Assembly: GCA_002632325.1 (NCBI GenBank)
Contig: NSJK01000015.1
Coordinates: 34,538-98,537, forward strand
Source of the DNA: Lysobacterales bacterium
GTDB lineage: Bacteria > Pseudomonadota > Gammaproteobacteria > Xanthomonadales > Rhodanobacteraceae
DNA: 64,000 nucleotides
Direction: 5' to 3'
A model generated the notes under the pieces. The model was not told the DNA's origin, searched no databases, and was given only the letters and a program-made list of their open reading frames with translations. Below, piece after piece: positions 39,215 to 48,270 of this stretch. The first letter of the stretch is position 1; every line of letters starts with the position of its first letter. The position numbers were made by a program, and so were the translations under genes.

Positions 39215-39987
39215 ACGCGCAGGCCCTCTCGATCGCCTTCAACACCATCGCCCGTCGCGAGGTATCACGCATCCTGCGCATCTGGACGCAGACGCTGCTG
39301 CCCTCGGCGATCACGATGACCCTGTATTTCGTCATCTTCGGCACCCTCGTCGGCAGCCGCATTGGCGAGATGGCGCCCGGCATCGGCTACATCGACTACA
39401 TCGTGCCTGGCCTCATCATGATGGCGGTGATCACCAACAGCTACGGCAATATCTCTTCGTCATTCTTCAGCGCCAAGTTCCAGCACTATGTCGAGGAAAT
39501 GCTGGCCTCGCCGACGCCGGCGTGGGTGATCCTGTCCGGCTATGTCGCCGGCGCGCTGTTGCGCGGCGCGATGGTTGCGGTGATCGTGCTGGCGATCTCG
39601 CTGCTGTTCACCCACATCCAGCTGCATCACCCCTGGGTGACGCTGACGACGATCCTGCTCACCTCGATCGTGTTTTCGCTGGCCGGCTTCATCAACGCGG
39701 TGTTTGCGAAGAAGTTCGATGACATCGCCCTGGTGCCGACCTTCGTACTCACCCCGCTGACCTATCTGGGCGGCGTGTTCTATTCGGTGAACGCGCTCGG
39801 TGCGCCATGGCGTCAGATCAGCTACGCCAACCCGATCCTGTACATGGTCAATGCCTTCCGCTACGGACTGCTCGGCATCACGGATCTGCCCTTGTGGCAA
39901 GCCTACGCGGTGATGCTCGGCTTTGCGGTCGCGTTGAGCGCGTGGGCGCTGTTCCTGATTGCCCGTGGCGTCGGTCTGCGCAGCTGA
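39211..39987 (+). CDS. ABC-2 type transporter permease (YadH-like)
   Basis: 258 residues, six helices, matching the YadH half-transporter of E. coli. Typical stretches are TMTLYFVIFGTLVGSRIG (~35-52), IDYIVPGLIMMAVITNSYGN (~62-81), the amphipathic HYVEEMLASPTP turn and PLTYLGGVFYSVNALG (~183-198). Coupled by a 4-bp overlap to the ATPase. Confidence 0.93.
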   Translation: MNAQALSIAFNTIARREVSRILRIWTQTLLPSAITMTLYFVIFGTLVGSRIGEMAPGIGYIDYIVPGLIMMAVITNSYGNISSSFFSAKFQHYVEEMLASPTPAWVILSGYVAGALLRGAMVAVIVLAISLLFTHIQLHHPWVTLTTILLTSIVFSLAGFINAVFAKKFDDIALVPTFVLTPLTYLGGVFYSVNALGAPWRQISYANPILYMVNAFRYGLLGITDLPLWQAYAVMLGFAVALSAWALFLIARGVGLRS

Positions 39988-39996
39988 GGCTCCCGC

Positions 39997-40797
39997 TCAG
40001 TCATCGAGCGCGAAGAATGCGCGCGCGTTGTCACTGCTGAGCTGCGCAACCGTATCGACACGCTCACCGCGCGCAGCCGCCACCGCGGCGCAGACGTGGG
40101 CGAGGTACATCGGTTCATTGCGCCGATGCGAGGGCTTGGGCACGAGATCGCGTGGCAACAGGTAAGGCGCATCGGTTTCGATCATCAGACGATCGGCCGG
40201 GATCAGGCGTACCAATTCACGCAGATGCTGGCCGCGCCGCTCGTCGCAGATCCAGCCGGTGATGCCGATGTGACAGCCGCGATCGAGATAGTCGATCAGT
40301 TCGGCGCGCTCGCCGGTAAAACAGTGCACCACGGCCCGGCAGATGCGATCACGCACGCGATCGAGGCAGGCAATGAAGTCCTCGTGTGCGTCGCGCTGAT
40401 GCAGGAACAGCGGTTTGCCGCAGTCGACCGCAATCTGCAGCTGACGTTCGAAGGCATCGAGCTGCGCCGCATGCGGCGAATAGTTGCGGAAATAGTCGAG
40501 CCCCGTTTCGCCCACCGCCTTCACCTGCGGCTGGGCCGACAGCTCGCGCAGCAGGGCGTCGGTGGCCGCGTCGTACTCGTGCGCATGGTGCGGATGCACA
40601 CCGGCTGTGGCGTGGAGAAATCCGGGATGCTCTGCCGCGAGCGCATGGGCGGCACGACTGCCGGCCGCGCTGGCGCCGGTGACGAGGATCTGCGTCACCC
40701 CGTGCGCGCGTGCGCGTGCCAGCACCTCATCGAAGTCGGCGCGGAAGGATTCATGGGTGAGATTGGCGCCGATATCGACCAGATTGAGCGCAGTCAT
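39997..40797 (-). CDS. tatD: TatD-family metal-dependent deoxyribonuclease
   Basis: 266 residues, close to E. coli TatD along its whole length: MTALNLVDIGANLT, AGVHPHHAHE, GETGLDY, FLHQRDAHEDF, VVHCFTG, GITGWICDERRG, ETDAPYLLPRDLVPKPSHRRNEP. It is the 3'-5' DNase of DNA repair and degradation. The ATG at 40797 was chosen because it starts the family N-terminus. It is convergent with the ABC permease (9-bp gap). Confidence 0.95.
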   Translation of the reverse strand: MTALNLVDIGANLTHESFRADFDEVLARARAHGVTQILVTGASAAGSRAAHALAAEHPGFLHATAGVHPHHAHEYDAATDALLRELSAQPQVKAVGETGLDYFRNYSPHAAQLDAFERQLQIAVDCGKPLFLHQRDAHEDFIACLDRVRDRICRAVVHCFTGERAELIDYLDRGCHIGITGWICDERRGQHLRELVRLIPADRLMIETDAPYLLPRDLVPKPSHRRNEPMYLAHVCAAVAAARGERVDTVAQLSSDNARAFFALDD

Positions 40798-40933
40798 GCG
40801 AACTCCGAGGATTCCCGGCACCCCGGAACTGGCTATTATCGGCGAACTGGATCGCGCTTGCCGGGCCGCGTGGTTCACAGGCAATTAATCCCGGCTCAAA
40901 GATGCTTGGCCACCCTGGAGAGAGGATCTCGTG

Positions 40934-42091
40934 ATGCGCGCCTACCAATTGACCACGCTTTTTTGCGCGGGTTTGTTCTGTCTGCCGGCATTTGCCGCCG
41001 AGACCAGCGCGGACGCTGCCCGGCAGTATCACGAAGCAGCAATCACCCAGGTACGAGCCAATCTTGCCTTGGCCCGCGCCGATGCGACCAGGGCCAAGGT
41101 GATGGGCAGCCACACCGGATCGGGCACCCCTTTGGCCAACGAGTATCGCGCCTACCCATCGAGCTGCGCCGCGTGGCCGCTGCCGGACAAGTCGAGCGGT
41201 ACCAGCGTGAGCAAGCGCATGGCCCTGTACACGCGCGACGGCAGCGGTAATCCGGTGGCTCCGGAAACAGTGACCATCACCCTGTGGCGCGTGCCCTGCA
41301 GCAGCAGTGGTGCAAACAACCTGCCGTACAACAACGATGGCGGCGGCAACGCGATGACCTTGATGCGCATCGACCGCGACTCGGGCAATGAGGGCAAGAC
41401 CGACCGCTTTCCGACCTTCCCGCTGCTCAACATCCGTCAAGGCAATCTCGACTTCGGCGACATGGCCAGTGCCGTGCGCGCGGCGAGCGAACCCAATACC
41501 TTCGTGGCCGATGGCCCCTTCGACGCACCGGTGTTCGTGAGCACGACCTACGTGCTTGAAAACTACAACTTCGGTGCCGCCTACAATCACTTCTACGGCT
41601 ATGCCTTCACCCTGCAGGTCGATCCCTACATCAGCGGCGGCAGCCCGACGACCTTTGCAATGGGCGACTACACCGGCACCGGTCTGTCGGCGCTTCCTTT
41701 CGACGGCTACGCGGCGGCGCAGTACTACAACGCATCGCTCAATGAAGGCCTGCTGATCCAGGTTGCCGAAGGCTATGACGGCGCCCATCCGGCCCGCCGT
41801 CAGGTGATCTTCGACCTGCTCACCACCGACAACAACAATGCGCCATTCTGGATCGTCGGCAGCGTGGCTTTCGATGTCAACTTCGCGACCACGCTCAACG
41901 TGCCACTCACCTATCTCGTGAATGGCAATGCGACCCAGCCCTGGGGCAACGCCTCGATCACGCTGCTCAGTTGCAACAAGCTGCGCGTGGTGTTTCAGGC
42001 CAACTCGGGGCTGCCTTCGTCGGTGCCCAGCTTCAATGGCTCTGCCGACTATGACCGCATCTTTGCCGCCAATGGCATGATGTGCGAATGA
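40934..42091 (+). CDS. Secreted protein of unknown family, paralogue 1
   Basis: 385 residues from the ATG at 40934, with AGAGG eight bases upstream (a GTG at 40931 is in frame). The signal peptide is ~1-20, ending LPAFAAE. The mature part is Ser/Gly/Asn-rich with conserved Cys. It shares with the next gene YPxSCAxxPLPDKxSGT, WRVPCSSSG, NAMTLxRIDR, TYVLENY, DGYAAAQxYNA, QVAExxDGAHPxRRQ, PFWIVG and the ending ANGMxCE. I do not know the family; it looks like an all-beta extracellular protein, held by the paired Cys. Its own hairpin follows the stop. Confidence 0.8.
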   Translation: MRAYQLTTLFCAGLFCLPAFAAETSADAARQYHEAAITQVRANLALARADATRAKVMGSHTGSGTPLANEYRAYPSSCAAWPLPDKSSGTSVSKRMALYTRDGSGNPVAPETVTITLWRVPCSSSGANNLPYNNDGGGNAMTLMRIDRDSGNEGKTDRFPTFPLLNIRQGNLDFGDMASAVRAASEPNTFVADGPFDAPVFVSTTYVLENYNFGAAYNHFYGYAFTLQVDPYISGGSPTTFAMGDYTGTGLSALPFDGYAAAQYYNASLNEGLLIQVAEGYDGAHPARRQVIFDLLTTDNNNAPFWIVGSVAFDVNFATTLNVPLTYLVNGNATQPWGNASITLLSCNKLRVVFQANSGLPSSVPSFNGSADYDRIFAANGMMCE

Positions 42092-42126
42092 TCCATCCCG
42101 GTGCGTCGGAATCCGGCGCCCGATTT

Positions 42127-42163
42127 GCAACGGCCGCAACGGCAACCTCCTTGCGGCCGTTGC
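42127..42163 (+). terminator. Hairpin between the two secreted paralogues
   Basis: A perfect 13-bp stem (GCAACGGCCGCAA paired with TTGCGGCCGTTGC, 11-nt loop) lies 35 bp after the first paralogue. The T content after it is modest, so termination may be partial and the second gene partly read through. Confidence 0.6.
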
Positions 42164-42196
42164 GTGTTCCCTGAACGAAACACAGGAGTCCCTGAA

Positions 42197-43324
42197 ATGA
42201 ACCAAGCACTGGGCTTGACGGCCGCCTTGGCCTTGCTCGCAATTCCGGCGCTGGCGAATGCCGGCGCAGCTCAGGACACCTTGCTGTCCCGCTATGACAT
42301 CCCCAGCCGTGCCCACAGCGCGATTGCGGCCGCACCCAAGGCGTCCGGCACCCACTCGGCGCCAGGTACGCCGATGGCGAACGCCTATCGCAACTATCCG
42401 CCCAGCTGCGCCTCATATCCGCTACCCGACAAGCCGAGCGGGACGACCTGGAGCGCGACTGTTCCTGCCCTCGCCACCACCAGTGTCGGCACCACCATCG
42501 AGAATCTCGTGGTGACGGTGTGGCGCGTACCCTGCAGCAGCAGCGGGCAAGCCACGCCCTACAACGCGAGCGGCGCGAAAAATGCGATGACGCTGGTGCG
42601 CATCGACCGCGCCGACGACAGTCTGGCGACGCAGGTTCCGCTGCGACCGCGCCTGCTGTTTTCGCAGGGCACCACGACCTTTGGCGTGATTCGGGTCGCT
42701 GCCGAACCCAATACGGCGCTGTCGGAAGCCGCCTACGCCTCCGCGATGCCTGGCAGCGCAACCTATGTGCTCGAGAACTATCCGATCACGGGCATGCCGC
42801 AGTTCGACTACAAGACCGCGTTCAAGCTCAGCGTGATCGGTGGCGCAGGCACCATGGTTGACATCAATGTGCCGGCCTATGACCCCACCAGCGCAACCTA
42901 CCCAGACGCGTTCGCACCGATCGCGATCGATGGTTACGCGGCGGCGCAGTGGTACAACGCCGCGCGCAACGAAGGCGTGATCGTGCAGGTGGCCGAGAAT
43001 TTCGACGGCGCGCATCCGACGCGTCGCCAGTTGATCATCGACCTCTTGACCAAGGACGCCGCGGGCAATCCGTTCTGGATCGTCGGTGGCACGGCGTTTG
43101 ATCCGGTTGCCGGTGGTGTGCGTTCGCTCGATCTGCCGGTGAGTTATCTCACCACCAACAACGGGATCATCGAATGGGGCTCGATCCATGTCGTGCTCAC
43201 GAATTGCAATCGCATGGATCTGAGTTTCACGCCCAACCAGACTCTGGCGGCGGGTGTCCCGGTGATCACCGGCACGATCAGCTATGACCGCCTGCTCAGT
43301 GCCAACGGCATGCTCTGCGAATGA
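42197..43324 (+). CDS. Secreted protein of unknown family, paralogue 2
   Basis: 375 residues. The ATG at 42197 follows AGGAG at 42184. The signal peptide is ~1-23, ending ALANAG. It is a clear paralogue of the preceding gene, sharing most landmark motifs at the same order and spacing, including the four conserved Cys and the C-terminal GMLCE. Sequence identity by eye is moderate, so the duplication is not recent. No anchor, catalytic motif or known domain is seen. A classic terminator follows. Confidence 0.8.
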   Translation: MNQALGLTAALALLAIPALANAGAAQDTLLSRYDIPSRAHSAIAAAPKASGTHSAPGTPMANAYRNYPPSCASYPLPDKPSGTTWSATVPALATTSVGTTIENLVVTVWRVPCSSSGQATPYNASGAKNAMTLVRIDRADDSLATQVPLRPRLLFSQGTTTFGVIRVAAEPNTALSEAAYASAMPGSATYVLENYPITGMPQFDYKTAFKLSVIGGAGTMVDINVPAYDPTSATYPDAFAPIAIDGYAAAQWYNAARNEGVIVQVAENFDGAHPTRRQLIIDLLTKDAAGNPFWIVGGTAFDPVAGGVRSLDLPVSYLTTNNGIIEWGSIHVVLTNCNRMDLSFTPNQTLAAGVPVITGTISYDRLLSANGMLCE

Positions 43325-43348
43325 GCCTCGCACTTCGGTGACACGCAG

Positions 43349-43380
43349 AACGGCCGCCTGGTGCGGCCGTTTTGTTGTTG
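43349..43380 (+). terminator. Rho-independent terminator after the secreted paralogues
   Basis: A 9-bp stem AACGGCCGC / GCGGCCGTT with a 5-nt loop is followed by TTTGTTGTT, beginning 25 bp after the stop codon. Confidence 0.85.
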
Positions 43381-43479
43381 GGGTGGTCCGTGTGGCGCGC
43401 TATCGCGTCACACTTCCTATGGCCTCATGTGCCACGACCGCACACTACAATCGCCCGCTGTCTTGCTGCCCCTTGCGCC

Positions 43480-46002
43480 ATGCCCGATCCGGCACCCATC
43501 GACGCGCTGCTGCCCGAGATCCTCACGGCTCTCGCAGCGCACCCGCGACTGGTGTTGCAGGCACCGCCCGGTGCAGGCAAGACCACGCGCGTGCCGCCGG
43601 CTTTGCTGGCCGCGCCGTGGCGCGCAGATCGCCGCATCCTCATGCTCGAACCACGTCGCATCGCTGCGCGCGCCGCCGCCGAGTTCATGGCCGCGCAACG
43701 CGGTGAGGCGGTCGGCGCGAGCGTGGGCTATCGCATCCGCTTCGAATCGAAGGTGTCCGCCGCGACCCGCATCGAGGTCGTGACCGAAGGCATCCTCACG
43801 CGCATGATCCAGGACGATCCGGAACTGCGCGGAATCGCCGCGATCGTGTTCGACGAGTTTCATGAACGGCATCTGCAGGGCGATCTCGGCGCTGCGCTCG
43901 CCCTCGATGTGCAAGCCAATTTGCGACCCGATCTGCGCTTGCTCATCATGTCGGCCACGCTCGATGGCGAGCGCGTTGCACGCTGGTTCGACGCGCCGCA
44001 GTTGCTCAGCCAAGGCCGCAGCTTTCCGGTGCGCATCGCGCATCCACCCGCGCGCCAAGGTGAAGCATGGCCCGAGCGCGGCTGGACCACCCACCTGCGC
44101 CGCAGCGTCGAGCTCGCGCTCACCGAGAACGAGGGTGACGTGCTCGCCTTCCTGCCCGGCAAGCGCGAGATCGAACAGGCGGCCGGCGCGCTCGCAGGCC
44201 TGACTGTGCAGGCCATCCGGATCGTGCCCTTGCATGGCGAGCTTGCACTGTCCGAGCAGCGCGCCGCGCTCGCTGCCGCCGCACCGGGCACGCGTCGCGT
44301 CGTGCTTGCGACCAATGTCGCCGAGTCGAGCCTTACCTTGCCCGGTGTGCGCAGCGTGGTCGATCTCGGCATCGCGCGCGAGCCCGCCTTCGATCCCAAT
44401 TCGGGCTTCACGCGGCTGACGAGTGTGGCGATTTCGCAAGCTTCGGCTGACCAGCGCGCCGGTCGCGCCGGACGCCTCGCCGCAGGCAGCGCCTACCGGC
44501 TTTGGCCGCAAAGCAAACGTCTGGATGCCGAGCGCCGCGCCGAGATCAGCCAGGTCGAACTGTCGCAGCTCGCGCTCGAACTCGCGGGCTGGGGTGCAGA
44601 CAGCTTGCCTTGGCTCGACGCGCCGCCCGCCGGGCCGCTCGCACAGGCGCGCGACTTGCTGCAGCGATTGGGCGCGCTCGATGCAGGACAGCGCATCACG
44701 CCGCTCGGACAGCGCATGCTCGCGTTGGGCGCCACGCCGCGTCTGGCCGCAGCCCTGTTGCGCGCGCCGACGGATCAACGCAGCTTCGCGGCCGATCTCA
44801 TCGCCCTCGTCGAGGCGCGCAATCCGCTGCGCGGCGAGGACGTTCGGCGCGATGATTTCCGACTGCGCGTCGCCGCGCTGTCGGCCTGGCGTCGACGGGA
44901 CCCGCGCCTGCGCGAGTACGCGGCCCACCCTGATGCACTCGCCGCGATCGCACAGCTCGCCGATGGCTGGCGTCGCCGTGCCGGCGAGCGCGGTGAGGCG
45001 CGGCGCGAATCGGCGATGGAAATATCGTCGTCAACCGCCGTGGGCGATCTGCTCATGCACGCCTTTCCCGATCGCATCGCGCGTCAGGACCCGGCCGATG
45101 CGCGCCGCTACACGCTCGCCAATGGTCGCGGCGCGCGTCTTGTCGAGGAGAGCTCGCTGCTCGGCGAGCCCTGGTTGGTGATCGTCGATCTGCGCCACGA
45201 ACAGCGTGACAGTCTGATTTTCGCTGCGGCGCCGTTGGATCCAGAGCGCCTGCAGCGTGACTTTGCCGAGCGATTCGGCGAGCGCCGCAACGTGCGCTGG
45301 AATCGCACGACGCGCGCGGTCGAGGCCTTCATCGAGCGACACTTCGATGCGATCGTGCTCGAACGACGCAGCGTGCCCGCGCAACCCGAAGATGCCGTGC
45401 CGGCCTTGCTCGCCGCCGTGCGCGAGCTGGGTCTGGAAGCCCTGCCGTGGAGTGAGCAGGCGATCGATTTGCGGCGGCGGGTCAATGCACTGCGCGGCTG
45501 GAATCCCGAGCTGGGCCTGCCCGATTTTTCAGACGCTGCGCTGCTGTCCTCGCTCGAGGACTGGCTGGCACCGTTTCTCGCCGGCAAGCGGCGTCTGGAT
45601 GCCTTGCAAGCCAGCGAGCTGTCCAACGCGCTGGCGGCGCGACTCGATCATCGCCTGCGCAACGCGCTCGACGAACAGGCTCCGCTCGTGGTCGCGGTGC
45701 CCAGCGGCATGCAGCGTGCGATCGACTACACCGACGAAACTGCGCCCGTGCTCGCGGTGAAATTGCAGGAACTGTTCGGCCTCGCCGACACCCCGCGCAT
45801 CGCGGCCGGCAAGATCGCCCTCACCTTGCATCTGCTCTCGCCGGGAGGCAAGCCGGTGCAGGTGACGCAGGACCTGCGCAGTTTCTGGCAACGCACCTAT
45901 CCCGAGGTGAAGAAGGAACTCAAGGGGCGTTATCCGAAGCACCCCTGGCCCGATGATCCGTGGAGCGCGACGCCGACGCATCGCGCCAAGCCGCGACGTT
46001 GA
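43480..46002 (+). CDS. hrpB: ATP-dependent RNA helicase HrpB
   Basis: 840 residues, normal for HrpB. The DExH core carries QAPPGAGKTTRVP (Walker A, ~27-39), VFDEFHERH (motif II, ~125), SATLDGERVA (motif III) and QRAGRAGRLA (motif VI, ~325). The HA2-like and HrpB-specific C-terminal domain follows, ending VKKELKGRYPKHPWPDDPW, characteristic of HrpB. The ATG at 43480 is preferred over an earlier in-frame start lying in the terminator. Its last 50 bases are copied 194 bp downstream. Confidence 0.95.
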   Translation: MPDPAPIDALLPEILTALAAHPRLVLQAPPGAGKTTRVPPALLAAPWRADRRILMLEPRRIAARAAAEFMAAQRGEAVGASVGYRIRFESKVSAATRIEVVTEGILTRMIQDDPELRGIAAIVFDEFHERHLQGDLGAALALDVQANLRPDLRLLIMSATLDGERVARWFDAPQLLSQGRSFPVRIAHPPARQGEAWPERGWTTHLRRSVELALTENEGDVLAFLPGKREIEQAAGALAGLTVQAIRIVPLHGELALSEQRAALAAAAPGTRRVVLATNVAESSLTLPGVRSVVDLGIAREPAFDPNSGFTRLTSVAISQASADQRAGRAGRLAAGSAYRLWPQSKRLDAERRAEISQVELSQLALELAGWGADSLPWLDAPPAGPLAQARDLLQRLGALDAGQRITPLGQRMLALGATPRLAAALLRAPTDQRSFAADLIALVEARNPLRGEDVRRDDFRLRVAALSAWRRRDPRLREYAAHPDALAAIAQLADGWRRRAGERGEARRESAMEISSSTAVGDLLMHAFPDRIARQDPADARRYTLANGRGARLVEESSLLGEPWLVIVDLRHEQRDSLIFAAAPLDPERLQRDFAERFGERRNVRWNRTTRAVEAFIERHFDAIVLERRSVPAQPEDAVPALLAAVRELGLEALPWSEQAIDLRRRVNALRGWNPELGLPDFSDAALLSSLEDWLAPFLAGKRRLDALQASELSNALAARLDHRLRNALDEQAPLVVAVPSGMQRAIDYTDETAPVLAVKLQELFGLADTPRIAAGKIALTLHLLSPGGKPVQVTQDLRSFWQRTYPEVKKELKGRYPKHPWPDDPWSATPTHRAKPRR

Positions 46003-46189
46003 ACAGGCTGCATGGGGTGCGTGCAACATCGGCTCGGCTCCTGCCTCGCCGTGTTGCCCGGCCCTGCGCATCCCTGCTGCGGGCGCTCGGCGGCGCGCGC
46101 GCATTCCGGTGAATGCGCGCCAGCGCGCCACCTCGCCCTTGGCCCGATGATCCGTGGAGCGCGACGCCGACGCATCGCGCCAAGCCGCG
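45946..46189. repeat. 50-bp perfect direct repeat: hrpB 3' end duplicated downstream
   Basis: The bases 45946-45995 (within the last hrpB codons) recur exactly at 46140-46189, 194 bp apart. Between them is non-coding sequence with a 10-bp hairpin (GCGCGCATTC / GAATGCGCGC at 46097-46120). The second copy abuts the convergent MBL gene's stop. This could be a slippage or recombination duplication, or the footprint of an inserted segment. Otherwise no gene is seen in the 200-bp gap. Confidence 0.8.
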
Positions 46190-46203
46190 GAGTTGGGTCC
46201 GCC

Positions 46204-47595
46204 TCAATCGAGCAGGATCGGCTCACCGAAACCGGGAATCTGGCAGGGCTGACCGCGCGCTTCGAGCCGCTCGGCAAGCACGCGCATGCCGCGTTCGTGT
46301 TCACCGTGGACGAGGAACACGCGCCGCCGGCGGGTCGGGCCGAGCCAGTCGAGCAGGCCAGCTTGGTCGGCGTGCGCCGAAAAGCCGTTGATGGTCCAGA
46401 TCTGCGCACGCACCGGAATTTCCTCGTTGAATACGCGTACCGCGCGCGCGCCATCGATGATGCGCCGCGCCAGCGTGCCCGCCGCGGCGTAGCCGACGAA
46501 CACGATGCTGCTGCGCTGGCGCCACAGGTTGTGCTTGAGATGGTGACGAATGCGTCCGCCATTGCACATGCCCGAACCGGCGAGGATCACCGCGCCACCC
46601 TCGATCGCGTTGATGCCCATGGACTCGCTGGTTTCGCGCGTGAAATGCAGACCCGGCATCGCGAAGGGATCACCATGACCCAGCTCCTCGCGCATCGCCT
46701 CGTCGAAACACTCGGGATGGCGGCGGAAGATTTCGGTCGCCGAGATCGCCATCGGTGAATCGAGGAACACGCGGGTCTGCGCGGGAATCGCGCCGCTGCG
46801 GATTCCGCGATGCAGGTAGTAGAGGATCTCCTGTGCGCGTTCGAGCGCGAAGGTCGGAATCACCACGTTGCCCTTGCGCTCGAAGGTCGTGCGGATCGCC
46901 TGATACAACTCCTCGATCGAGTCAGGCAAGGCGCGATGCGGCCGATCGCCGTAGGTCGATTCCATCACCACGTAGTCGGCAACCGGCGCCGGCGTCGGAT
47001 CATTCAGGATCGGTCGTCCCGGACTGCCCAGGTCGCCCGAGAACACGATGCGGCGCTGCTGCGCGCGGTCATCGAGATCGAGCACGATCGAGGCCGAGCC
47101 GAGGATGTGGCCAGCTTCCTGCCAGGTCGCGCGGATGCCCTCGGCAATCTGCAGCGACTGTCCGCAGGCGACGTCGACGGCGAAAAAATCAAGCGCATGC
47201 AGGGCGTCGTGCACGGTGTAGAGCGGCTCGATGTTGCCATTGCCGCGACGATCGCTGCGCTGGGCGCGGCGCGCTTCTTCTTCCTGCAGGCTGCCGGCAT
47301 CGAGCAACACCACGCGTGCCAGTTCACGTGTTGCAGACGTGGCAAAGATGCGACCGCGGAAACCTTCGCGCACGAGTTTTGGAACGCGGCCGCAGTGGTC
47401 CAGATGTGCGTGGGTGAGCAGCAGCGCATCGATGCTGGCCGGATCAAACTCGAACTCGCGGAAGTTCCTTGCCTCGGTTTCCTCGCCACCTTGAAACAGG
47501 CCGCAATCGATCAGCACGCGGCGCTCGTTGCAGGTGATGAGGTGACAGGAGCCGGTGACGTCCTTGGCGGCGCCGTGACAGGCGTAGGTGATCAT
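46204..47595 (-). CDS. MBL-fold RNase / CPSF73-like metallo-hydrolase
   Basis: 463 residues. Metallo-beta-lactamase motifs are intact: LTHAHLDHCGR (~59-69, motif HxHxDH), WQEAGHILGSAS (~157-168), FSGDLG (~184-189). The beta-CASP part carries STYGDRPHR and the RMMBL C-terminal segment carries TINGFSAHADQ and LVHGEHERG. Proteins of this group are RNA exo/endonucleases related to CPSF73. The ATG at 47595 is the natural start. It neighbours other RNA-related genes (hrpB, rluE), but they are not clearly one operon. Confidence 0.93.
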   Translation of the reverse strand: MITYACHGAAKDVTGSCHLITCNERRVLIDCGLFQGGEETEARNFREFEFDPASIDALLLTHAHLDHCGRVPKLVREGFRGRIFATSATRELARVVLLDAGSLQEEEARRAQRSDRRGNGNIEPLYTVHDALHALDFFAVDVACGQSLQIAEGIRATWQEAGHILGSASIVLDLDDRAQQRRIVFSGDLGSPGRPILNDPTPAPVADYVVMESTYGDRPHRALPDSIEELYQAIRTTFERKGNVVIPTFALERAQEILYYLHRGIRSGAIPAQTRVFLDSPMAISATEIFRRHPECFDEAMREELGHGDPFAMPGLHFTRETSESMGINAIEGGAVILAGSGMCNGGRIRHHLKHNLWRQRSSIVFVGYAAAGTLARRIIDGARAVRVFNEEIPVRAQIWTINGFSAHADQAGLLDWLGPTRRRRVFLVHGEHERGMRVLAERLEARGQPCQIPGFGEPILLD

Positions 47596-47678
47596 GCGCA
47601 GTCACCCGCGTGCCGCTGTCCTTGCGTGAGCGCCCTTGGTGTCATGTCGGATTCCTGCGATCTGGTCATTCATGGCGA

Positions 47679-48248
47679 TCATGCCCAGTCGCGTGACCGC
47701 AAGCCAGTGTGGATGCGACGCCATGCCCCGGGCGCGAGCTCGTCGAGTTCATGTTCACCGACGCGGACGCGGATCAAGCGCAGGGTGGGCAGGCCAACCG
47801 CGGCGGTCATGCGCCGCACCTGACGGTTGCGGCCTTCGTGGATCGTGAGTTCGATCCAGGCATCGGGCACGCTCTTGCGAAAGCGCACCGGCGGATCGCG
47901 TGGCCACAGCCAAGCCGGTGTGGCATCAAGCGCGCACGCCTGTGCCGGCAGGGTCGGTCCATCGTTGAGCGTCACGCCGTGACGCAATTGCGCGAGCGCG
48001 ACTTCGGAAATGACACCTTCGACCTGGGCCAGATAGGTCTTGGGCTGCTTGTGGCGCGGGTCGGTCAGGCGATGCGCGAGCGCGCCATCGTCGGTGAGCA
48101 GCAACAGCCCTTCACTGTCGAGATCGAGGCGACCCGCGGGGTAGACCGCTGGAATGTCGATGTATTCGGCGAGAGTCGGGCGCGATGGCGTGCCGTGGTC
48201 GGTGAACTGGCACAGCACGCCATGTGGCTTGTTGAACGCGAGCAACAT
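47679..48248 (-). CDS. rluE: 23S rRNA pseudouridine synthase RluE
   Basis: 189 residues, with no S4 domain, fitting the short RsuA/RluE type. The catalytic motif [18 protein letters not shown] (~37-54) has the active-site Asp; the C-terminal [23 protein letters not shown] (~138-160) is the family signature. RluE modifies U2457 of 23S rRNA in E. coli; RluE is preferred over RluB/RsuA because of the size and the start [16 protein letters not shown]. Confidence 0.88.
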   Translation of the reverse strand: MLLAFNKPHGVLCQFTDHGTPSRPTLAEYIDIPAVYPAGRLDLDSEGLLLLTDDGALAHRLTDPRHKQPKTYLAQVEGVISEVALAQLRHGVTLNDGPTLPAQACALDATPAWLWPRDPPVRFRKSVPDAWIELTIHEGRNRQVRRMTAAVGLPTLRLIRVRVGEHELDELAPGAWRRIHTGLRSRDWA

Positions 48249-48270
48249 CGCCCACCTGCCCGCCGCCGGA

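Noticed and set aside
45930..46562. Open frame spanning the 50-bp repeat near hrpB
   Set aside because: Antisense to hrpB and in a wrong frame across the MBL gene; an artefact of high GC.
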